The position numbers and the translations under genes were made by a program. From Sabethes cyaneus (Eukaryota; Arthropoda; Insecta; Diptera; Culicidae): a stretch of 64,000 bases of DNA. Numbering within the stretch: position 1 is the stretch's first letter; the number at the start of each line of letters is the position of its first letter. This document shows positions 45,020-56,218 of the stretch, in pieces. The stretch lies in assembly GCF_943734655.1 (NCBI RefSeq), contig NC_071354.1, positions 74,874,838-74,938,837 of the forward strand, read 5' to 3'. The notes under the pieces are model-generated. The model was not told where the DNA came from. It was given only the letters and a program-made list of their open reading frames with translations, and did no database searches.

Positions 45020-46260
45020 TACTAGCATGAGGAACGAGGTGGGTAAAGCAGAGCAAGCATGAAAAGAACGGTAAACCCAATACACACAAGCACGCATGAA
45101 CAGTTAATAGGTCTATCCCTATGGAGCACCACCAGCAGAGAGCCGGGGTAGCTCGGTGCTGTTTCAAGCAGTCGTCTCCATCCAACTCGATCTTGGGCCA
45201 CTCGTCGCCAATTTCCCAATCGTCTCAGAGAAGTCGCAAATCACTTTCGACCTGGTCGAGCGTCTTGATATTGAGACAGAAACAGGGGGGTGCCGGAGGG
45301 GTTGTTGAAGAGAACTGTTTTCGTTGCACTGCCACTCGGAATCCTTACGACGTGTTCGCCCTGCCGTAGCTTACCGACTTTCACCAGATGTACGATCGGA
45401 ATGTCTCCAAGTAGTGCCTGTAGTTCGTGAATCATACACCTTCGCCACTCTTCGTTTTCAATTTGTACTCAGCCAAATAGCATCCGCAACACCTTCAACT
45501 CGAACGCGGCAAAGGCGGGCGTGTCCTCCGTGAGCAGAGTCACAGAATCAAGTCCATAAACAACCAGTCTAATAGTGGTTTTGCACATTATCAACTTCAT
45601 ACGGCGACGAATGCTTTTTGATCGTAGCGTTTTGCGACGGGCAAAGTAGGCCCGATTTCTCACTTGAATCCTCCGCTGGATCTCCTTACTAGTGTTGTTG
45701 TCGTCAGCGGTTCCAAATACACGAATTCATTTACCACTTCCAGTTGGTCGCCGTCAACGGTTACCGTCCGTAAGAGGTGCACGCGTTTTGCTGCTTTGAA
45801 CCTCTTCCACTCATGTCATTTCGAAGAGACGTTTAATTTTAATCTAATCCTCCAAGATTCCACTATCAGTATAATGCGTAGATTACCTCCACATAGGAAT
45901 GCTCCTGGCTTTGATATCATAGTCATCTGCGAAGGCGTTGGCGACCAGTAGTGTAAATAGTACCTCTCGTTTCAAACACCCCCCCCCCCCCCGCCCCCTT
46001 CCCCCAGGGGGTGATCTTGAACAGCATGCACGATAAGCCATCACCTTTTCTCAACGTTGTACTTCCGACATTTCTGCAAGGTCTGTCGGATGGTAAAAAT
46101 TGGGTTTGCAGTTGCACGAGCCCTATCAAGCCCGCCTGATAATACCCCACGAAGCCTTGTAAGCAGCATTTACCAACGTTATGCCACGATAGTTGCAGCA
46201 GTCGAGCCGATCACCCTTTTGTAGATGGGATAAATCCATCCTCCCATTCCTCCGGTAGCA
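45020..46260 (-). pseudogene. Old LINE, reverse transcriptase and C-terminal half
   Basis: From right to left on the minus strand: the CCNYRGITLVNAAYK reverse transcriptase block (near 46190), a GxYQAG and TxRQTLQKCRKYN-like stretch (46130-46020), a FADDxD-like remnant near 45935, EIQRRIQVRNRAYFARRKT (near 45660), AFELKVLRMLFG and the WRRCMIHELQALLGDIPIV block (45500-45400), and the terminal WRRLLETAPSYPGS (near 45150). Frames shift often. It continues across the foldback insertion to 46957-47335. Confidence 0.75.
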
Positions 46261-46270
46261 TCTCCATCGG

Positions 46271-46944
46271 TTGTATAACATTTCGCCGAAGACCATATCG
46301 CGGAGTACCGTTTCGCGGAATACCATTTCGCGGAAAACATTTTCGCGGAAAGTACTATTTCGCGAAATGTACCAAAACGCCGAAAACCCTTTCGCGGAAA
46401 GGATTATTCCGCGGAAAACCGTTTGGGGGAAAGAAACATTTCGCGGAAAACCATTTGGCGGAAAATATTGTTTCGCGGAAAACCATGTTAGTAGCAAACG
46501 TTTCCTAGATGATTCAGGGCGAGCCGGCCGCAGGCAACGGCGAGTGTTCGCCGGTGACCCGCCGTCGGAAGCGCCGGCCACTGCGGGGGGGCAGCCCCCC
46601 TGCAGAGATCACATCTGTTTAGGTCTATTCGTTTTCCTAGGTCTACTGACCTCTAGTCAGTTTTCCCTAGTCCTCGCATCAATTTAACTTTCGCTGAATA
46701 CAAAGCGGCGAAGCCGCGTTTTGCGGTTTCCAAACTGAATGAGCGGTGGTTCTCTGCCAAATAGTACTTTCGGCGAAAATTTTTTCCGCGAAATAGTACT
46801 TTCCGCAAAAACGTTTTCCGCGAAATGGTACTTTCCGCGAAAATGTTTTCCGCGAAATGGTTTTCCGCGAAACAGTATATTCCGCGTTATGGTCATCCGC
46901 GAATTGGGTTTCCGCGAAATGGTATTCGGCGAAATGTTATACAA
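46271..46944. mobile_element. Foldback-like element built of 15-17-bp motif arrays
   Basis: 674 bp with terminal inverted repeats TTGTATAACATTTCGCCGAA, flanked by the near-duplication tctccatcgg / tctccatctg. Each arm (46285-46495 and 46755-46935) is a degenerate array of a motif close to ccatttcgcggaaaa, inverted between arms. The centre (46505-46730) is GC-rich and matches part of the E2 head in reverse (gtgacccgccgtcggaagc). It lies inside the old LINE, interrupting its reverse transcriptase. No coding capacity. Confidence 0.85.
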
Positions 46945-46956
46945 TCTCTCCATCTG

Positions 46957-47335
46957 CTAAATCTTGAAATTAACCCAGTGTAGCGCCATTGTCAGCGTTT
47001 CTCGGCCATATTTAAGAGGTACTGCTGGTGGGCGGTCCTTACCAGCGGCTTTCTTGGCCTTCAGTAATTCGATTTGTCGTTTGACTTCTTGGAGATCAGG
47101 TGCTGGGATATTACTATCTTGCATGGGCATTTCTAGGGGCCGTTCCGCCTCCTTTTGCAACTTCGCCATTGAGGTGTTCATCGTAGAACTGCTTCCATCT
47201 GTCGACCACTTCGCGCTCGTATGTGGTCAGATTACCTGCTTCGTCTCTACACATGTTTCGGTGTGTAACCCTTACGAGTTTGGTTCAACTTCTCGTAAAA
47301 CTTGCGCGTGTTATTAGCTCGGAATAGTTCCCAGT
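46957..47335 (-). pseudogene. Old LINE, linker and start of reverse transcriptase
   Basis: Minus strand carries RKFYEKLNQTRKGYTPKH (near 47300), VDRWKQFYDEH-like sequence (47210-47190) and LLKAKKAAGKDRPPAVPLKY followed by ALHWVNFKI (to 46957), the conserved entry to the reverse transcriptase domain. The frame would continue at 46260 beyond the foldback element. The other side is cut by the younger plus-strand LINE. Confidence 0.75.
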
Positions 47336-47596
47336 AAACCATTAGGTTTGTATATCTTGATTGCAACTGAGAAATACGACGTCATATCTGAACGAAAAAG
47401 TTATATTTCACGCCAGATAAGAGCATATATGTACCAAAGTAGAGGCAATATACGTGCGAAAATTTTGACGATTATTTTTAATTCTATCTTGCATTTTATA
47501 CAGCGGTTTTTATAACACGCAACTTAATACTCCTGAATATATAACTTAACTTAATATTGCAATCATCTGTACTGCTTTATAATTCACAGTCATGAG

Positions 47597-49982
47597 TTGT
47601 ATATGAGGACACGCACGACTGCAAAACAACTTATTGACATGCTCGAATTATTATACAATTCCAATGTAAGGAGTGATAGTTCGTCCTTTTCAACCAAAAA
47701 ACGACAACTCTGCGGTCAATATTCGACCTCAAATATCAGGTTAACAACTGTGAGTAATTCTGCACCAATCAGTTCATTCTCAAATCAAGTTCTCCCTGTT
47801 GCACACGTTTCGGTTAGAGATGGCTTGGACAGTTACATTGAATCGGCAACAAAGGTTAACGACTTTTCTGACACCAGTTTAAAATCGTTGATTTCTAAAA
47901 AATCTCGTAATTTCACAACTATTGGTTTTCATAATGCTCGCAGCCTACTGAACAACATTGATAATTACCGTGCATTTTTCGAAAATACAATGATATCGGT
48001 TCTTGGAGTAGTAGAAACTTGGCTTAAGCCTGGAAACACTAACAGATCAATATCCATAAGCAACTTTAAAATTGTACGATCTGATCGCCTGAGCAGTACC
48101 AAGACTCGTGGGGGGGGAGTTGCATTTTACTTAAACAAATCAATGAAATATTCTGTTCTTTCTAAATCTCAAAAAGGTAGCGAAGTAGATTATCTTTTTA
48201 TTAAGCTTACTAGTTTAAAAACTGTTTGCGGGATAATATACAAACCACCTAACATTCCTAGTTCTAGTCTAAACGAAATCTTCGAAATAATTGTTGAGCT
48301 ATCTTCGTGTGAGCCGAATATCTTAATCATGGGCGATTTAAACATTAATCTGCTAAAATTTGCTGAACCATCCGTGACAAAGCTGCTGAAACAGCTTGAT
48401 ACGGTGACTTTTAAACTAGTGCCCTCCCTACCCACATGTCATCGACCCAACTGCCCAGAATCTTGGATTCATTTAGTAGCGGGTAACTGTACTTTTAACA
48501 TAAAAAATTTGTATCAGTCTTCATTTGGAGGTATTAGTGATCATGATCTAATCTGCTTCGATTATAGAATAAAAAGCCAATATTCCGCTCCCGAATATCA
48601 TTGGACTCGTGAATATGGCAAAATTAATTACCACAAGTTTGCGCAGGATCTACGTAATGCCGATCTCTCTGTAATGCAACAATACAATGATGTAAATGAT
48701 AAATTAGCTATTTTGAACGACACCCTTTTATCCATCATCGATCAACACGCTCCCTTGCGAAAGAAAAAGAGCATCGATCCCAAATGTCCTTGGATCACTC
48801 AGAATTTAAATGTGTTATTTAAAAACAGATTGGATGCATATAATTGCTGGAAAAGAGATAAGCAATGTCTTAGTAAGTGGAACAATTTTACGCGGTTAAG
48901 AAATATTGTAAATCGTGAAGTAAAAAAATCCAAGCAAGAATTTTTCACTTCCCATCTTAACCCTGAACTTTCAACAAACAAACTTTGGAGAAATATCAAA
49001 CAGCTGGGTCTTAAGGAGGCGTCTTCTAGAGCTGGTGGCGGGGACGTCAGTGCGTCATCGCTTAACACGTACTTTGTTTCTCAACTTAATCCCACACAAC
49101 CTTACGATTTAACTGCAGAGATAAGTCAGGAAAACTTTTCTTTCAGATGTTTATCTCAAGACGAAGTGTTAACCGAATTCAATTCGGCCACATGTGATTC
49201 TGCCGGAACTGATCAAATTCCATTGCATGTTCTAAAAAAGACACTTTGTGTCACGCTGCCTTTTATTACCGACCTGTTCAATTGTATATTAACTACGTCA
49301 TGCTTCCCTTGTGACTGGAAAATTGCTCGCGTTGTTCCTATTGCAAAAAATGAGAATCCTTCCACCGAGGCTGATTATCGTCCAATCAGCATTCTTCCCG
49401 CTCTCTCAAAAATCTTTGAAGGTCTAATAGCAAAACAACTGAATAACTATTTAGTGCAAAATAGTCTGCTGTGCCCTCTCCAGTCAGGATACCGTAAGCA
49501 CTGCAGCACAACCACAGCGCTCATCAAAATCGAAAATGATATTCGATGCGCGTTGGATCGAAAGTTTGCTACAGTTATGGTGCTCCTTGATTTTAGCAAA
49601 GCTTTTGACTCAATCAACCATGCTTTACTTTGCATAAAGTTAAAGCGCATATTCTCACTACAAGACTGCGCTATTAAGCTCCTTCATTCATATCTTTCCG
49701 GCCGATCACAATACGTTGAGCTCAACGGCATAAAATCAGACTTGGCTACCGTAACAAGCGGAGTCCCGCAAGGATCAATTTTAGGACCGCTTCTGTTCTC
49801 GATGTTTATTAACGATCTTCCTGAGCAATTGCTGTACTGCAAATTTCATCTTTATGCTGATGATTTTCAATTGTACCTTCCCGGAAAAAGTAATGAAATC
49901 GACATTCTCGTAAATAAAATCAATATGGACATAAAGAAAATTATGGATTGGAGTAACTCAAATGGTATTCGATTAAATGCTG
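47597..49982 (+). CDS. LINE ORF2: endonuclease and reverse transcriptase (first part)
   Basis: Open for about 795 codons from the ATG at 47597 to the nested insertion. An APE-type endonuclease occupies roughly residues 110-325 (FHNARSLLNN, VVETWLK, GDLNINLL, and SDHDLICFD near its end). Reverse transcriptase follows (about 530-790): VVPIAKNENPSTEADYRPIS, LLDFSKAFDSINH with the first catalytic Asp, GVPQGSILGPLLF, and LYADDFQLY. The domain order and lack of RNase H fit the CR1/L2/Jockey-like LINEs; I do not assign a clade. The ORF1 protein is not seen. No stop or frameshift precedes the insertion. Confidence 0.88.
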
Positions 49983-51764
49983 CTGCGTGTGCAATCCGAT
50001 CTTCGCAGGCAGCCCAAAAAATTTTGGAATTTCGTCAACTCTAAGAGGAAATGTTCTGTAATCCCTTCCAACGTGTACTACGATGACGTCGAATCAAGTT
50101 CAATCCCTGCCTCTTGTGAGCTGTTCGCGAAGTTTTTCGCCTCCGTTTTTGCTGATGGAACTGCCTCTGACGGTGATGCTGATATTGCGGCTGCGCATGT
50201 CCCGGCCAACTTGGTGGATTTGAGTTTGTTTAACATGACTACAGATCTGGTGATAACTGCAACCAAGAAATTGAAGCGCTCCTTCTCTGCAGGGCCTGAC
50301 GGTATTCCCGCCGTAGTTTTAAGTCGATGTATAGAAGTTTTGGCGAATCCGTTGTGTTCAATTTTTAATAAGTCTTTCGAACAAGGTAAATTTCCTGACA
50401 TTTGGAAACAATCGGATATGTTTCCGGTATATAAATCTGGCGATCGTCATAATGTACGGAATTATCGCGGAATAACCAGTCTCTCTGCGGCATCAAAGTT
50501 GTTCGAAATTATCGTGAGTGGTGTAATACAGTCCCGCACTAAGAACTACATTTCAACGGCTCAACATGGCTTCATGCCTGGTCGATCGGTCTGTACTAAT
50601 CTGGTGGAATTCACTTCGATGTGCATTTCGCAAATGGAAAACAAGAAACAAGTTGATGTCATTTATACAGACTTAAAAGCTGCTTTCGATCGAATTGACC
50701 ATGTAATACTTTTGCGGAAGCTTTCCCGACTTGGTGCTTCCCAACAAATGGTTGAATGGCTAAAATCCTATCTCAGCGGTAGAGTGCTACGAGTCAAACT
50801 TGGATCCAGTATTTCATCGGAATTTACTAATATATCTGGAGTCCCTCAAGGCAGTAATATGGGTCCTTTGCTTTTCCTACTGTTCTTTAACGATGCTGCG
50901 TTACTGTTGGGTGTTGGCTCCAAGTTAGTGTATGCTGATGATTTAAAACTGTTTGCTACCATAAGTAATAAAGACGACTGCTGCCGCTTGCAAGTTATGC
51001 TTGATGTGTTTGTTGGCTGGTGCAAACTGAACTGGCTTATAGTCAGCGTTGCAAAATGCGAAGTGATGAGCTTTTATCGCATCAAAAACCCGATAAACTT
51101 TAATTATATTATCGATGGTACTGAGCTGCGCAAAGTCCAACAAGTTAATGACCTCGGTGTCTTACTGGATACTAAACTGACATTTAATTTGCACCGTGAA
51201 ACAATTATCTCTAAAGCATCCCGGCAACTTGGATTTATCTCCAAGATAGGGAGAAACTTTAAGGACGCCCACTGCCTTAAATCATTATATTGCGCCCTAG
51301 TTCGACCGCTTCTGGAGAACTGTAATCTGGTTTGGTTTCCGAAGCAGCTTACTTGGACCATACGAATTGAACGCGTACAAAGGAGATTTATTAGACTTGC
51401 TTTGCGTCATCTCCCTTGGCGAAATCCAGAAAATTTGCCACCCTATGGAGATAGATGTCGTCTACTTGATCTCGACACACTGGAATACAGACGAAAAATG
51501 CAGCAGGCGATATTTGTAGCTAAAATGCTTAACGGGGAAATTGACTGTCCACAATTGTTATCCATGCTCAACTTCCGGGCATCGCAACGAACGTTACGCT
51601 CAACGGGACTACTGCAGACACAGTTCCATCGGACAGCATTTGGATCTTGCGAGCCAATGACTGAGTGTATAAGAACGTTTACAAAAGTGGAAGAGTTGTT
51701 TGACTTCGACGAACCATCGCGCGTGTTTGCAAGAAGATTAAAAAGATCAAGCTTATTACTTTAA
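49983..51764 (+). CDS. LINE reverse transcriptase (5'-truncated, open)
   Basis: An open frame of about 593 codons without a native start; the ATG at 49977 lies in the duplicated target of the host LINE. It begins in the linker (LRRQPKKFWNFVNSKRK), then reverse transcriptase with KRSFSAGPDGIPAVVL, YRGITSLSAASKLFE, YTDLKAAFDRIDH (catalytic Asp), GVPQGSNMGPLLF, and VYADDLKLF. A C-terminal region follows with RVQRRFIRLALRHLPWR and ends KRSSLLL. The lack of stops suggests a fairly recent insertion. It differs in sequence from the host LINE, so a second family (Jockey-like) is likely. Confidence 0.85.
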   Translation: MRVQSDLRRQPKKFWNFVNSKRKCSVIPSNVYYDDVESSSIPASCELFAKFFASVFADGTASDGDADIAAAHVPANLVDLSLFNMTTDLVITATKKLKRSFSAGPDGIPAVVLSRCIEVLANPLCSIFNKSFEQGKFPDIWKQSDMFPVYKSGDRHNVRNYRGITSLSAASKLFEIIVSGVIQSRTKNYISTAQHGFMPGRSVCTNLVEFTSMCISQMENKKQVDVIYTDLKAAFDRIDHVILLRKLSRLGASQQMVEWLKSYLSGRVLRVKLGSSISSEFTNISGVPQGSNMGPLLFLLFFNDAALLLGVGSKLVYADDLKLFATISNKDDCCRLQVMLDVFVGWCKLNWLIVSVAKCEVMSFYRIKNPINFNYIIDGTELRKVQQVNDLGVLLDTKLTFNLHRETIISKASRQLGFISKIGRNFKDAHCLKSLYCALVRPLLENCNLVWFPKQLTWTIRIERVQRRFIRLALRHLPWRNPENLPPYGDRCRLLDLDTLEYRRKMQQAIFVAKMLNGEIDCPQLLSMLNFRASQRTLRSTGLLQTQFHRTAFGSCEPMTECIRTFTKVEELFDFDEPSRVFARRLKRSSLLL

Positions 51765-51810
51765 GATTTTTATTCATGTAGACTATCTTCTGTGTCAGAT
51801 GAATTACTAA

Positions 51811-51838
<28 letters not shown>
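49983..51838 (+). mobile_element. Nested 5'-truncated LINE with 9-bp target duplication
   Basis: Inserted into the reverse transcriptase frame of the surrounding LINE. The 9-bp target TAAATGCTG is present at 49974-49982 and 51839-51847. The 3' end carries a (TAAA)n tail at 51809-51838. The 5' end is truncated within the linker before the reverse transcriptase. Confidence 0.88.
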
Positions 51839-51841
<3 letters not shown>

Positions 51842-52530
51842 ATGCTGGAAAAACTCAAGCAATCATTTTCAGAACAAAAAGAATGATTTTTGATGAAGTT
51901 GCTCAAGTTATGGTTGGAAACGAGATTATTCCCTATTCAGCGGTTGTCAAAAACTTGGGCATACTCATGGATAGCTATATGAAGTGGGATGCTCAAGTAG
52001 CAGCCGTGTGTAAGAAAGTTTATGGGTCTATGCATTCATTAGTAGCACTACGTCATTACACTCCACAACCTATACGTTTACAACTAGCTAGAACTCTTAT
52101 TGTTCCTTTGTTCGAATATGGTAGTGTCCTGTTTGCAAATGTATCTAACGAAAATTTCGAAAAACTCAAGTTGGCTTTTAATTCCGTCACTCGTTACGTC
52201 CATAACATTCGCCGTTTTGATCACATTTCAAGCTTTCAAAACTCATTGGTTGGGTGTACATTTGAAAATTTTCTCAACTTCCGAATATGCACTCAAACAT
52301 ATAAAATATTGTTTGATGGGCCAACTTATCTTTCAAACTTTTACTCATTCTCCCAATCAAATAGAACAAACAATCTTTTGCTAACCAGTTGTGTAACTGA
52401 TGCTGGCAGGAAAGCCTTTCGTCACCGTAGTATCTGTCTCTGGAACCGTCTGCCGAGCGTGTGCAAAAGTGCTAGAAGCTACGCCGTCTTCAAAATATCA
52501 TGTAAAACATTCCTCTCAGCAGAAAACTGA
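51839..52530 (+). CDS. LINE ORF2, C-terminal part after nested insertion
   Basis: The frame resumes in register at the second copy of the target (AAT GCT then GGA AAA ACT) and stays open for 229 codons to the stop ending at 52530. It includes NLGILMDSYMKWDAQV, ARTLIVPLFEYGSVLF and the C-terminal FRHRSICLWNRLPSVCK block, all typical of a LINE C-terminus. Together with 47597-49982 it shows that the parent LINE had a complete frame before the second LINE inserted. Confidence 0.85.
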
Positions 52531-52663
52531 TTATTATTAGAACTGATTGATTATTAGCAGAAATCACACTGTACGCAAAGTTTGAAAACCATTATAAGGT
52601 TACTTGTGTTACGTGAATATGTAGTTAAAATAAATAAATAAATAAATAAATAAATAAAATTGA

Positions 52664-53620
52664 CATGAAAACGATTTAATGTTAACTTTCTATTACGATC
52701 TTGTGTTATCTGGGTTGTTCTATTTCTTCACGATCACTGTCCTCCTTCTAGCGCTTTCAACTCCTCAGAATCGTCAGTATCAGGCCAAGTTCTCCCTAGT
52801 GACAATGCGCAGATAATTTTTCCACGATATTTCTTAACTCTTGTTGGTATTCACCACCAAATCAAACATTTCGTATACTTCTGGGCTGTTCACCTAATCG
52901 CGAGGCAGCGGCCTCTCCGATAGCCGAACGTATTTTGCCCCAACCGTTTTCGTGGATTGAAGCACCTAACTTCCTCGGAAGAAGCATTCGCGCGTAGTAT
53001 TTTCAACCGAGGAGGACGGCTTTGACGTGTCTGATATACGGTAGGCAGTTTTGAGCGTACATACATATGCTACTACTAGGTGATGGTCAGTACCAATGTC
53101 TGCACGCCGAAGGAAACGTATGTTCGTGATGTTGGAGGAGAACCGCCTACTTATGAGAACGTGGTTACGTTGGTCAGGTGATCTCCAGGTGGCTTTGTGG
53201 ATATTTTTGCTTACGAAAAGGTGCTTCAGATCACCAGGCCTCAGAAAGCTGCAAATAATATACATCGCTGGCCATTATTGTTCGTGTGCAGGCTGTGAGG
53301 TTCTATCACTGGTCTATACATGTCTTCCCTACCGACCTGTGCGTTCATATCTCCGATGGTGATCTTGATAGTCGTTGGATACAGCCGTGCGTACAACGCT
53401 TCATTCTCATCGTTGGGTCAACCGCCCTGCGGGCAGCGTATGATGCTGTAATTGAAGAAACGGTGCTTTATCCCCAATAAACACATTCTCTCGTTGATCA
53501 TCTTTCTGTTTACCACGCGATCTGTATTCTGCTCAACATTACAACGCCCGTTCCTAGTTCGTTGGTAGTACCACCGCTCTAATAAAACTAGGCCTATGCG
53601 CCGAGGATATTCCAAACCAG
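52664..53620 (-). pseudogene. Old LINE, endonuclease half
   Basis: On the minus strand: INERMCLLGIKHRFFNYSII (near 53480), ITIGDMNAQVGREDMYRPVI (near 53350; endonuclease motif), IHKATWRSPDQR (near 53195), HVLISRRFSSNIT, DIGTDHHLVVA (SDHH-type motif), and GEAAASRLGEQPRS (near 52910). Frameshifts are present. The order and strand fit the same element as 45020-47335, split by the younger plus-strand LINE; being a single copy is an inference. Confidence 0.75.
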
Positions 53621-54793
53621 GGCCCGGCGTCGTCGAAACAAATAAATGAAACTGACCTTCTCTTACATTCGCTTCATACATGAAGTGACTCGCTTCGTTT
53701 ATTGAACTGAACGCTTCAAGCAAGCTTCAGTTGAAGTTGGTGGCTGTTTCAATTGACGACGGCAGAAAGTCAGGCACGAGTTGTCGACATTGACAAGGCT
53801 ACCTTTAATATGCGTTGCATTGTAGGAATTGTTACTCAAATTCAATTCATTTGCATTCATAGTTGCTGGTCTTCTTCTGAGTATTTGATAGAAAAGTACT
53901 AATGAAAAGTTGAAACTGATCGTCATGACGAAGTGAAACCTGTTTTGCTGACACTAACTGAAGCTAGTTTGAAACTGAAGCGGTGCTGCTTCTGTAGAAA
54001 CCGAAGCTTCACTACTTCATTTATGAGTGACGCTATGCAATTGAAGGTGACGTTGTAGGGCCCTGTTCCAAACCTCCTCTACTTTGTGACTAATTTCCTG
54101 CAGAGCTACGAAGCCGAGTTTCCAGGTTTCAAGCGTTTCAAGGAGTTGCTGGATAAGAGGCTTAGCGCCACTATGGGTCATATTTCATACCTGCAGGTAC
54201 GCAAGGTACCGATGTTCCAGCCGGCATTATCCAGCTGGCAATTTAGTCCAAAATCTTCCTGTCAAAGCTTCCTGTCACTTGGTTATTGCCTTCCATGCTG
54301 GCAAAGATTAGATATTTTGATTCGTACTCAGGGCCTATATCTCTGCTCGCAGTAGATAGTCGTTCTTTATGACCTCTTGATTGTTTGTGCAAACAGAGCG
54401 GTCATGCTAAGGTTGACGCAATCCCTTATAGAGAACGGAGGCAGCCGAAATATTGACCCTATTGGAAAGTAAGGAAATATCAGATACGAAGAATGATTTG
54501 CCATGCGACGATATTATTTTTGTATGACTGCTTTAATATTAATAAAATTGCTATTGCTGACAAGTGTCACCCTTATATATTCAGGTACCTAGAAGAATAA
54601 CACGACCACCGTTTGTGTCCTAAGCATTTTATTCATTTCGTTGTGTCATCTCGTGGTCTTACCATCAGCAGGTATCAGCTTACCATACTGTTGTGATTAT
54701 ACCGTACTCAGGCGTTACTGGCAACGTTCCTAATGATTTAGTTTACACTCTTGCTAAATTAGGCTAAGGTAAAGCCTAAAGCACAAACTGGCT
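53621..54793. other. Unassigned intronic sequence
   Basis: Includes a stretch (53640-54040) with recurring gaagct/cttcag motifs that can pair with one another, and moderately GC-rich sequence up to 54450. No recognised coding region. Confidence 0.35.
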
Positions 54794-54941
54794 TTAACCC
54801 TTTATAAGGCCGCGGCAATTATATTGCCACTAACGAAAAATAGTTGTTTTGCGTCTATAATGACATCAATATAATTATAGAAGCAAAATAAAAAATTTTT
54901 GTTGGTGGCAATATAGTTGCCACTGCCTTATAAAGGGTTAA
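54794..54941. mobile_element. piggyBac-type MITE (TTAA target)
   Basis: 148 bp bounded by TTAA on each side with inverted repeats CCCTTTATAAGGC and a second paired block around ttatattgccac / gtggcaatata. TTAA target plus CCC-starting ends are characteristic of piggyBac elements. No coding capacity. Confidence 0.85.
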
Positions 54942-55009
54942 CAGAGTTGCTTTTGGATCTAAAGAGTTTTTCATAGAAATTCAACAAAGATCAGTTAGAC
55001 CAATGATAA

Positions 55010-56218
55010 GGGGAGGGTGGTCGCAAATTCCCTGAAGTTCATAATTTTGGTGGATTTTAGAATAATTTGGAGAGAATTTCAATTTTCTATTGTTAAATAT
55101 ATATTTCTTAACAGTTTTATCTACGATACAAAATTAAAATTTAGAATGTTGGTGCAGAAATTACAAGTTCCGTTTTGAGCAGACCAATAAGGTTCAAGTG
55201 CTTCAGAACCTTTTTCTTCTTTTGTTTAAGAAACTCGTAACAAACCATAGCATTTTAACAAACTTTCGCTGTTATTATCTGCTGCTATTGTCACTGCGAG
55301 TATTTTTAAGGACGGTAAACAAAACACCACTATTCTAGAAACATTTTCCGCTATTAAAGGAACATTGTCACTACTGTAGGAGCACAGACAAATGTCAGGA
55401 AAATCAATAGGTATTTTAAATATGACAACCAACAAAATGGTACAATCTTGGTATGTGTTTAATCATACACATTATCATATCATATAGTTCAATTATCATA
55501 TAGTTCAATTGAAAACTGATAGATTGAGCATTCAAATTGTCTTTAAATAATATCCCCCGACATCGTCCCACTATTACAGGAGCAGCTACCCCACTATTTT
55601 GTTTCCAAATGATATTCAAAACTAATCCCTAGCGTTGCTAAAGGCTTTGGTCTAGGGTAGATGCTCCAGTAATGGAGGAATTATGTCGGGGGATAGTGTG
55701 TAAAGACAATTTGAACGCTCAATTTATCAGTTTCCAATTGAACTACATGATAATATGATGCACCATAGTGTTGGCTTTAAATACATACCAAAATTATACC
55801 ATTCATCTGGTTAATATATCTCAAATATTGCTTTTCCTGACATTAGTATGTGCTCCTAAAGTAATGGTAATGTTCCTATAATAGTGGAAAATTTGCCTAT
55901 AATAGTGGAATGTTGTTTACCGCCTTAGCAACGCTTGCAATGAGCATGACAGCAGGTGGATAACAACGTAAGCTTGTTAAAATGCTATGGATTGTTACGA
56001 ATTTCTTAAGCAATTGCACTCTATTGGACTGCTGATAAGGAATTTGTAATTTTTGCACCAACATCTTGAATTTTAACTGTGTATCTTAGATAAAGCTGTT
56101 AACAAATATATATTTAACAATAGAAAACGGAAATTATTTCGAAATCCGCCAAAATCATGATATATTTCGAGTTTCCACCACTACTGGTACTACCACAACT
56201 ACTGGAGCATCTACCCTA
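55010..56218. mobile_element. Inverted pair of TAGGGTAG-family elements (1.2 kb)
   Basis: Left arm about 55012-55597 and right arm 55653-56218 are imperfect inverted copies separated by about 55 bp. Paired phrases include tttctattgttaaatatata, catagcattttaaca, tgtcaggaaaa, aaattgtctttaa and tatcccccgacat. The right arm is a complete element with TAGGGTAGATGCTCCAGTA at 55653 and its complement ending at 56218. The left arm lacks its outer terminus. The family also hosts the BEL insertion at 20180-28214. Confidence 0.85.

Larger units (their letters stand above)
47340..52663 (+). mobile_element. Non-LTR retrotransposon (LINE-1st, host of a nested LINE)
   Basis: A plus-strand LINE ending in a (TAAA)n tail at 52630-52658. 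Its open frame is interrupted only by the nested LINE at 49983-51838. It separates two parts of an older minus-strand LINE. The 5' boundary is approximate, placed where the old LINE homology stops near 47335. Confidence 0.8.

Noticed and set aside
46126..46687. Opposite-strand frames rich in FRE/RETVF or SRKTFSRK-like repeats
   Set aside because: They are translations of the CGCGGAAAA motif arrays of the foldback element.
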